Shown here in pieces: positions 58,202 through 64,000 of a stretch of DNA of 64,000 nucleotides (the first letter of the stretch is position 1; every line of letters begins with the position of its first letter). The position numbers were made by a program, and so were the translations under genes. Below the pieces are notes generated by a model. That model searched no databases, was not told where the DNA came from, and saw nothing but the letters and a program-made list of their open reading frames with translations. The DNA is from DASXKD01 sp963806145 (GTDB lineage: Bacteria > Actinomycetota > Actinomycetes > Streptosporangiales > Streptosporangiaceae), in contig CAWDXD010000046.1 of the NCBI GenBank assembly GCA_963806145.1, positions 1 to 64,000 of the forward strand. Direction: 5' to 3'.

Positions 58202-59128
58202 ATGACCGATATGGCAGGCGAACCCGCAGGGTCGCGGCAGGAGACCGGCGACACCATCGCGGAGCAGGCGGCGGAGCTCGCGACCGAGGTCACCGAGGCG
58301 CGGCAACCTGAGGAACGGCGCAGGCTGACGGCGGCGTTCGCGGCGGCGGCCCGGTCCGGCGCGCGGGTCACCGGCCGCGGGGCGCGCGCCGTGCGGCGTG
58401 GCGCCCTCGCCGGCACGGACTGGCTGACCGGGCAGGTCATGGTGATGGCGCCGCGGGTGCGGGTGCGGAACCGGGCGGCGCTGCGCGCGCAGTTCCCCGG
58501 GCTTTCCACCGAGGACACCGCCGACGCGCTGATCACCGGGGCGGCCCGGGCATCGGCAACGGTCGGCGGCGCGGTGGGCGCCTGGGCAACGCTGCCGGTG
58601 CTGCCCGCCTTCCCGGTGGAGATCGTGACCGAGACGCTGGCCCTGATCGGCATCGAGATCAAGCTCATCGCGGAACTGCACGAGCTTTACGGCATGCCCG
58701 CTCCCGGCAACGTCGCGGACCGGGCAACCGCCTACATGGGCTCGTGGGCGCACCGCCGCGGGGTGCTGGCGGCGGGCCCCGGCGGACTGCTCATGGTCGC
58801 CGGGTCGCCGCTGGCCCGGCGGCTGCGGCGGCGGCTGTACGGGCGCGTGGGCCGCAGTGCGTTCTCCCTTGGCCCGCTGTTCACCGGCGCGATGGCAGGC
58901 GCGGCGCTCAACAGCAGGGAGACCCGCCGGCTCGGCCAGGAGATCCGCGCCGATCTGCGCCGCCAGGCCGGGGCCACCGGCCTGCCGCCCGGCTGGGAGC
59001 CACCAGCCATCACCGAGCCGGCCGGACCAGCGCCGGGGGCCCGAGCTCCCCGGCGCAAGGCCCGTTCCCGGCTGCGCCGCCGGGCACGGCCCACCGCCCC
59101 GCCGCCCGCCGGGGAGCTGCCTGCATAG
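58202..59128 (+). CDS. EcsC-like hydrophobic protein, unknown
   Basis: This is a 308-residue Ala/Arg-rich protein starting at ATG 58202 (GTG 58193 is possible). The central part contains VGGAVGAWATLPVLPAFPVEIVTETLALIGIEIKLIAELHELYGMP, an amphipathic or membrane-associated stretch reminiscent of EcsC-family proteins. Further parts are HRRGVLAAGPGGLLMVAGSPLARRLRRRL and GRSAFSLGPLFTGAMAGAALNSRETRRLG. The C-terminus is Pro/Arg-rich and disordered. The role is not known. It precedes the FUSC gene by 81 bp. Confidence 0.65.
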   Translation: MTDMAGEPAGSRQETGDTIAEQAAELATEVTEARQPEERRRLTAAFAAAARSGARVTGRGARAVRRGALAGTDWLTGQVMVMAPRVRVRNRAALRAQFPGLSTEDTADALITGAARASATVGGAVGAWATLPVLPAFPVEIVTETLALIGIEIKLIAELHELYGMPAPGNVADRATAYMGSWAHRRGVLAAGPGGLLMVAGSPLARRLRRRLYGRVGRSAFSLGPLFTGAMAGAALNSRETRRLGQEIRADLRRQAGATGLPPGWEPPAITEPAGPAPGARAPRRKARSRLRRRARPTAPPPAGELPA

Positions 59129-59209
59129 CAACGGCCTGGTGTCCGGCGGCGAGGTGTCCGGCGCACACCGGCTTGGCCAGCGCCCAGGCAGCTTCGTAAA
59201 CTCCGCAGG

Positions 59210-61504
59210 ATGGCCGAATCCGTGAAGGACCCCTCCCCCGCCGGGCTGCTTCGCGAGCGGCAGTCCGTTCCGTGGTACACCCGGTGGCGGCTCGCCCGCC
59301 CCGGCACCCGGCCCGCATGGCTGCCCACGTGGTCGGTGCCTGCGGCGATGCGGGCGGTCCGCGCCACCCTGGTGATGCCCACCCTGTTCGCGCTGACCGC
59401 CAAGGTCATCGGCGACCCGCAGATGACCCTGTTCGCGGTGTTCGGCAGCTTCGCCACCCTGGTGCTTGTCTCGTTCGGCGGGACCAGGCGGGACAAGGCC
59501 GTCGCGCACCTCGGCCTGGCGGTGACCGGCAGCGCGGCCCTCGTCATCGGAACCCTGGTCAGCAACACGACCTGGCTGGCGGCTCTGGTCACCATCCCGG
59601 TGACCTTCGCCATCTTCTTCGCCGGCGTGGCCAGCCCGAACGCTCAGGCTGGTGTCCTCGGCGCACTGCTGATCTACATCCTGCCGGCGTGCTCGCCCGC
59701 CGCGGCGAGCACCATCGGCCCGAGGCTCGCGGGCTGGTGGCTCGCTTCCGCAGCCGGCACGGTGGCCGTGCTGCTGCTGTCGCCGCGGTCGCCCGGGGAC
59801 CGGCTGCGGGCCCGCGCGGCGCAGGCCGCCACCGCACTGGCGGCCTACCTTGACGCGGCCGTCGGCGGCACCGCGACGACCGCGCACCGGGAGGCGGCCC
59901 TGGCCGCCAAGCACGAGCTGAAGACCACATTCACCTCCAGCCCGATCCGGCCGACCGGCCTGGCCACCACCGACCAGGGGCTGGCCAACGTCGTCGAACT
60001 GCTCGAATGGTCCTGCACGCTGGTCTGCGACGCGCTGGACGGCCACCTGGACCTGACCCATGCGGCACCGCAGGACCGTGAGCTGCTCGCCGCCGCCGCC
60101 GGGCAACTGACGGCGACCGCGGCCCTGCTCGGCGGCCAGGACCCGAGCGTGGACACGGACAGGCTACGGAGCGCCAGCGCCGCCAGCGCGGCCCGCCAGC
60201 AGATGCTGGGCGGCGACCCGGCGGACGTCCGCGCCGCCGCGGCGCTCGCCGCGCACGCCCAGTCCATCGCGCTCGCGGCCCAGGCCGCGCTGGCGGACGC
60301 GCTGATCGCCGCGGGCAAGGCCGGCCCCGAACTGGTCGAGGCCGAGCGCCGCCGCTGGTACGGGCTGCCCGACGGCACCGGGCCCAGGCACGTACCCGGG
60401 CTCGCCCGCGGCGCCGAATTCCTGGCCAGGCACGCCAGCCTGCGTTCGGTCTGGTTCCGTAACAGCGCGCGCGGCTCGGTCGCCATTGCCGCCGCGGTCG
60501 CCGTGGCCTCGCTCAGCGGGGTGCAGCACGGGTTCTGGGTGGCGCTTGGCACGTTGTCGGTGCTGCGCACCACGGCGGCGTCCACCGGGTCCACCGCGAT
60601 GCGGGCGCTGGCCGGCACCGCCGTGGGCTTCGTCGCCGGCGCGCTGCTGCTGCTAGCCATCGGCACCGGGCCCGCCGCCCTGTGGACGGTGCTCCCCTTC
60701 GCCGTGTTCATCGCGGCCTACGCGCCTGGTACCGCGCCATTCGCGGTCGGCCAGGCGGCCTTCACGGTCACCATCGTGGTGATCTTCAACCTGCTCGCCC
60801 CGGCGGGCTGGCAGGTCGGCCTGCTGCGGATCGAGGACGTGGCCATCGGCTGTGCGGTGAGCCTGGCGGTCGGGGCCGCCTTCTGGCCGCGCGGCGCCGC
60901 CGCAATCGTCGGCGACGATCTCGCCGACGCGTTCCGGCAGGGCGGGCGGTACCTCACCCAGGCCGTGGACTGGGCGCTCGGCCTGCGGCGCCGGCCGCCG
61001 GAAAGCGCGGTCGCGGCCGTCAACGCCGGCGCGCGGCTGGACGAGGCGCTGCGCGCCTACCTGGGCGAGCAGGGCACCAAACGGCTGGCCAGCGATGACC
61101 TGTGGAACCTGGTGATGGCCTCCACCCGGCTGCGGCTCACCGCGTACGCCGTCGCCAGCCTGCCCGCCAGCGGGAACGGGAACCACCGGCATGCCCGCGC
61201 CGACGCCGACCCGGACCTGGCCGCGTTCCGCAGGCAGACCGCGGACCTGGCCGGCTTCTACGACCGCCTCGCGGTGCAGGTCGGGCCGCCCGGCCACGCA
61301 CCGCCGGTGCCTGAGGTGCTGCCTGCCCCGGACGGGCCTGACTACCCCAAGGGCGTGGCCTGCGCGGGTGACACGCCCCCGTACTACCGGCCCGACATGC
61401 TCTGGGTGGGCGAGCACCTCTACCATCTCGCTGAGCGGGGGCAGGCGATCACCGAGCCGGCCGTGAAAGTGGCTGAGCTGCGGCAACTGCCCTGGTGGCG
61501 GTAG
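59210..61504 (+). CDS. FUSC-family membrane protein
   Basis: This is a 764-residue protein of the FUSC/aromatic-acid-exporter (PF13515-like) architecture. The first membrane bundle (residues ~45-205) begins AMRAVRATLVMPTLFALTAKVIGDPQMTLFAVFGSFATLVLVSFGGTRRDK. A ~210-residue Ala-rich helical cytoplasmic segment follows, then a second bundle (~420-560, VWFRNSARGSVAIAAAVAVASLSGVQHGFWVALGTLSVLRT) and a C-terminal cytoplasmic domain. Family members include pHBA efflux-type and stress transporters; the substrate here is unknown. The BtpA-family gene follows after 24 bp and is probably co-transcribed. Confidence 0.88.
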   Translation: MAESVKDPSPAGLLRERQSVPWYTRWRLARPGTRPAWLPTWSVPAAMRAVRATLVMPTLFALTAKVIGDPQMTLFAVFGSFATLVLVSFGGTRRDKAVAHLGLAVTGSAALVIGTLVSNTTWLAALVTIPVTFAIFFAGVASPNAQAGVLGALLIYILPACSPAAASTIGPRLAGWWLASAAGTVAVLLLSPRSPGDRLRARAAQAATALAAYLDAAVGGTATTAHREAALAAKHELKTTFTSSPIRPTGLATTDQGLANVVELLEWSCTLVCDALDGHLDLTHAAPQDRELLAAAAGQLTATAALLGGQDPSVDTDRLRSASAASAARQQMLGGDPADVRAAAALAAHAQSIALAAQAALADALIAAGKAGPELVEAERRRWYGLPDGTGPRHVPGLARGAEFLARHASLRSVWFRNSARGSVAIAAAVAVASLSGVQHGFWVALGTLSVLRTTAASTGSTAMRALAGTAVGFVAGALLLLAIGTGPAALWTVLPFAVFIAAYAPGTAPFAVGQAAFTVTIVVIFNLLAPAGWQVGLLRIEDVAIGCAVSLAVGAAFWPRGAAAIVGDDLADAFRQGGRYLTQAVDWALGLRRRPPESAVAAVNAGARLDEALRAYLGEQGTKRLASDDLWNLVMASTRLRLTAYAVASLPASGNGNHRHARADADPDLAAFRRQTADLAGFYDRLAVQVGPPGHAPPVPEVLPAPDGPDYPKGVACAGDTPPYYRPDMLWVGEHLYHLAERGQAITEPAVKVAELRQLPWWR

Positions 61505-61528
61505 TAACCAAGCAACGGAGGTACGCAG

Positions 61529-62335
61529 GTGGCGAGGCGGTTCGAGCAGATATTCGGCGCGGGCACCAAGCCGCTCATCGCCATGGCGCACCTCGGGCCC
61601 CTGCCGGGGACCCCGCTGTACGACGAGGCGCGCGGTGTCCAGGGCATCGTCGACGGCGTCGCCCGCGACCTCGACGTACTGCTGCGGTTCCCGTTCGACG
61701 CCGTCATGTTCTGCAACGAGGGCGACCGGCCGTACTCGCTGCGCGCCGGGTTCGAAGGGGTCGCCGTCATGGCCCGGGTGGCCGCGGAGCTGGCCCCCAG
61801 GGACCGGCCGTTCGGCGTGGACTTCCTCTGGGACGGCCGGGCCGCGCTGGCGGTCGCCGCCGCGACCGGCGCCGCGTTCATCCGCGAGGTCGTCACCGGC
61901 GCCTACGAGTCCGACATGGGCGTCTGGGCCCCGGACGCGGGCGAACTGCTGCGCTACCGGCGCACCCTCGGCGCCCAGCAGGTCGCCGTGTTCATGAACG
62001 TCACGCCCGAGTTCGCCTCCACCATCGGCACCCGGGCGGTGGGCCAGCTGGCCCGGTCCGCGGCCGTGTCCAGCCTGGCGGACGCCATTGTCGTGTCCGG
62101 GCCGATGGCCGGCGCGGCACCGGACCCGGCGGCGATCCGTGAAGCCAAGCAGGCCACCGGCGACCTGGCCCCGGTGCTGGCGAACACCGGGGCCACGGCC
62201 GGCAACGTAGCGTCGTTCCTCGAGGTGGCGGACGGCATCATCGTGGGCTCGGACCTCAAGGAAGGCGGCGGCACCTGGAACCCGGTGGATCCCGGGCGGG
62301 TCAAGCGGTTCCTCGAGGCGGCCGGGCGCGCGTAG
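61529..62335 (+). CDS. BtpA/SgcQ family TIM-barrel protein
   Basis: This is a 268-residue member of the BtpA family (PF03437): LIAMAHLGPLPGTPLYDEARGVQGIVDGVARDLDVLLRFPFDAVMFCNEGDRPYS, FGVDFLWDGRAALAVAAATGAAFIREVVTGAYESDMGVWAPDAGELLRYRR, IVVSGPMAG, PVLANTGATAGNVASFLEVADGIIVGSDLKEGG. BtpA was found to stabilise photosystem I in cyanobacteria. In other bacteria it co-occurs with sugar metabolism and its reaction is unknown. GTG 61529 has GGAGG upstream. The 24-bp gap to the FUSC gene suggests one operon. Confidence 0.87.
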   Translation: MARRFEQIFGAGTKPLIAMAHLGPLPGTPLYDEARGVQGIVDGVARDLDVLLRFPFDAVMFCNEGDRPYSLRAGFEGVAVMARVAAELAPRDRPFGVDFLWDGRAALAVAAATGAAFIREVVTGAYESDMGVWAPDAGELLRYRRTLGAQQVAVFMNVTPEFASTIGTRAVGQLARSAAVSSLADAIVVSGPMAGAAPDPAAIREAKQATGDLAPVLANTGATAGNVASFLEVADGIIVGSDLKEGGGTWNPVDPGRVKRFLEAAGRA

Positions 62336-62364
62336 TCCCGGGCGCCGGAGCGGGCTGAGGACCC

Positions 62365-63675
62365 TCAGCGCGCCGCGGCGTCGAACTCCTCGGTGAAGAC
62401 CTCGGCGATCCGGGCGATCTCCGCCTCGGTGATCACGAACGGCGGGGAGACCTGCAGGGCCACGCCGCGCAGCAGCCGGGTGATCACGCCACGCTCGCGG
62501 ATCCCGGCAACCAGCCGCGGGCCGATCCCCGGATCGGCGGCCCGCGCCGCCGCGGCGATCTCCACGGCGGCGAGCAGCCCGGTGCCGGCGCGCACCTCCC
62601 CGACCAGCTCATGCCCGGCCAGCGGGGCGAGGGCCCGGGCTAGCACCGGCTCCAGCCCGGCCACCCGCGCGACGAGCTGTTCCCGCTCGATCAGGTCCAG
62701 GTTCGCCGACGCAACCGCGCATGCGGTGGGGTGCGCGGAGTAGGTGTAGCCGTGCCGGAACACCTCCGCTGACCCGGGGCGCCAGAACGGCTCGGCCACC
62801 CGCGCGCTGGCGATCACCGCGCCGATCGGCGCGTACCCGGAGCTCAGCCCCTTGGCCGTGATGATCATGTCCGGGTCCAGGCCGAACCGCTCGCTGGCCA
62901 GCCACGCGCCGGTCCGGCCGAACCCGGTGATCACCTCGTCGGCGATGAACAGCACGTCATGCCGGCGGCAGATCTCCCGGACGCTGGCCAGGTAGCCCTC
63001 CGGCGGCGGGTACACCCCGCCGGCCCCGACCACCGGCTCGCAGAAGAACGCGGCCACCCGCCGGGCGCCTGCTGTTTCGATCGCCTTTTCGAGCGCCGGC
63101 GCATCGTCCCAGGCCACATGCTCGACGAGACTTACCAGCGGAACGAAGGGTTCGGTGTTGGCCGGGATCCCGCCCAGCGATGTGCCGTACGCGTTCATGC
63201 CGTGATAGGCGTGCGACCGGGCGATCGTGACCTGCTTGTCGTCCTGGCCCAGCGCGCGCCAGTAGCTGCGGGCCAGCTTGGCCGCGGTGTCCACGGCGTC
63301 AGACCCGCCGCCCGGGGTGAAGAACACCTTGGCGCCGGGCATCGGGGCCAGCCCCGCGACCCGGCGGGCGAGCGCCTCGGCGGGCTGGTTGGAGAACGGC
63401 TCGAACGTCTGATAGGCGGCAAGCTGGCGCATCTGCGCGGCCGCCGCGTCCGCGAGTTCCGCCCGGCCGTGCCCGACATTGCAGTACCAGAGGCTGGCCA
63501 GGGCGTCGAGGTAGGGACGGCCGCGGTCGTCGAAGACCGTCGAGCCTTCGCCGCGGACGATCGTGACGGCGTGGCCGGCCAGGCTCGCCATGTTCGCGAA
63601 CGCGTTCCACAGCACCGGCTCGCCTGGCGTGCCCGCACCGTCCGGCCCGCTCGAATCCCGCGGCTTCGACGCCAT
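62365..63675 (-). CDS. Class III pyridoxal-phosphate aminotransferase (omega-type)
   Basis: This is a 436-residue fold-I aminotransferase: DDRGRPYLDALASLWYCNVGHGR, VFFTPGGGSDAVDTAAKLARSYW, ARSHAYHGMNAYGTSLGG, FFCEPVVGAGGVYPPPEGYLASVREICRRHDVLFIADEVITGFGRTG (PLP Asp in ADEV), and the Schiff-base Lys in MIITAKGLSSGYAPIGAVI. The family includes beta-alanine:pyruvate, taurine, putrescine and GABA aminotransferases. VLWNAFANMASLAGHAV is similar to beta-alanine/omega-amino acid enzymes, but the substrate is not fixed. ATG 63675 follows GAGAGG. Confidence 0.9.
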   Translation of the reverse strand: MASKPRDSSGPDGAGTPGEPVLWNAFANMASLAGHAVTIVRGEGSTVFDDRGRPYLDALASLWYCNVGHGRAELADAAAAQMRQLAAYQTFEPFSNQPAEALARRVAGLAPMPGAKVFFTPGGGSDAVDTAAKLARSYWRALGQDDKQVTIARSHAYHGMNAYGTSLGGIPANTEPFVPLVSLVEHVAWDDAPALEKAIETAGARRVAAFFCEPVVGAGGVYPPPEGYLASVREICRRHDVLFIADEVITGFGRTGAWLASERFGLDPDMIITAKGLSSGYAPIGAVIASARVAEPFWRPGSAEVFRHGYTYSAHPTACAVASANLDLIEREQLVARVAGLEPVLARALAPLAGHELVGEVRAGTGLLAAVEIAAAARAADPGIGPRLVAGIRERGVITRLLRGVALQVSPPFVITEAEIARIAEVFTEEFDAAAR

Positions 63676-63818
63676 TGACCCATCCTCTCGCGGCCTGGTT
63701 AAAGACCCCTAAACCTACTGTCTGGTCCGGGCAGGCCAGCGCCCGGGCAGGTCCAAGCGCTCCTGCCACCACGACGGTGAGGGACCAGCTACGCGCTGGA
63801 GGGCGAGGTGGGTCCGGC

Positions 63819-64000
63819 TCAGCCGGAGACCGGGATTTCCTTCCAGAGCCCGCCATTGATGTTGAGGTTGTTCCCGCTGGCCGAGCCGGGGCCGTGGTCC
63901 CCCACGTAGGTGTACAGCGGGTGCCCGTTCCAGGTGACCTGCTTGGTGCCGTCGGTCCTGGTGATCGTGCCGAAGGTGCCGGGGATGCCCGGGGCGGCGG
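63819..64000 (-). CDS. Secreted lipoprotein-repeat protein, C-terminal part (runs off window)
   Basis: These are the last 60 codons of a minus-strand gene, ending in TGA 63821-63819. The sequence GTITRTDGTKQVTWNGHPLYTYVGDHGPGSASGNN, then LNINGGLWKEIPVSG, is one unit of the lipoprotein repeat PF03640 with its conserved W-N-G-x-P-L-Y-x-Y and G-G-L-W motifs. Proteins of this family are secreted lipoproteins of actinobacteria, sometimes with several repeats. The N-terminus and lipobox are outside the window. Confidence 0.82.
   Translation of the reverse strand, partial: AAPGIPGTFGTITRTDGTKQVTWNGHPLYTYVGDHGPGSASGNNLNINGGLWKEIPVSG

Noticed and set aside
55974..58205. 743-codon plus-strand frame opposite the glycosyltransferase
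   Set aside because: Fully antisense to GT2 catalytic motifs, with Arg/Gln/Gly-rich low-complexity translation.

Overview
The window reads as chromosomal DNA of a high-GC actinomycete. The evidence is very strong G/C bias at third codon positions, frequent GTG starts, a SigG-type sigma factor, a DUF574 methyltransferase, ANTAR/GAF regulators, MEDS-HATPase proteins, a poly-HAMP hybrid kinase, universal stress protein clusters and a remnant of a 13E12-type HNH protein. A family-level placement is not possible from sequence alone. I see no rRNA, tRNA, CRISPR array, intact transposon or prophage.

Layout. Positions 1-3.4 kb carry the start of a response regulator, a DUF72 protein, an iron-permease-like membrane protein, a small Rho_N protein, a frameshifted DJ-1/PfpI gene and an EEP-fold hydrolase. 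From 3.4 to 30 kb lies a signalling island. It holds a seven-HAMP hybrid histidine kinase (one-base frameshift near its start) divergent from an ANTAR-GAF-PAS-SpoIIE phosphatase, which recalls the Streptomyces osaA/osaC pairing. It also has two paralogous MEDS-HATPase proteins, two STAS proteins, a GAF-ANTAR regulator, a second PAS/GAF phosphatase, and a coupled REC-phosphatase / CHASE3-type kinase / response regulator operon. Metabolic genes are interleaved: an FAD/Fe-S dehydrogenase fusion, a transketolase coupled to an enolase-superfamily enzyme, and a phospholipase D. The outputs of this partner-switching set (a sigma-B-like factor) are not in the window.

From 30 to 35.3 kb there is a VOC-sigG pair, then a scarred region. 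A 13E12 HNH tail, a TGCCG pentanucleotide array and two halves of a broken DUF72 gene surround a diacylglycerol-kinase gene. After them come a small membrane protein with a duplicated dyad, a methyltransferase, and a deletion junction that removed the 5' ends of both an AhpD-like gene and a divergent MarR gene. From 35.3 to 37.2 kb sits a compact nanocompartment operon: a DyP peroxidase with a C-terminal encapsulin-targeting tail, overlapping the encapsulin shell gene.

From 37 to 53 kb the genes suggest low-oxygen, storage or dormancy physiology: catabolic-type ornithine carbamoyltransferase and carbamate kinase, an orphan MreB, four universal stress proteins (two preceded by DosR-like motifs), a TauE/SafE transporter, an Rv1733c-like membrane protein, an ADP-forming acyl-CoA synthetase remnant, and a PHA locus (XRE regulator, phasin-like protein, PHA synthase) next to an AcuC-type deacetylase. 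From 53 to 64 kb come an epimerase, trehalose-6-phosphate synthase, a membrane glycosyltransferase with a Ser/Thr/Pro tail, an EcsC-like protein, a FUSC transporter, a BtpA-family protein, a class III aminotransferase, and the 3' end of a repeat lipoprotein gene.

Long open frames antisense to real genes are common here because of the base composition, and I have left them out. Start sites were chosen from Shine-Dalgarno position, overlap with the neighbouring gene and family N-termini.
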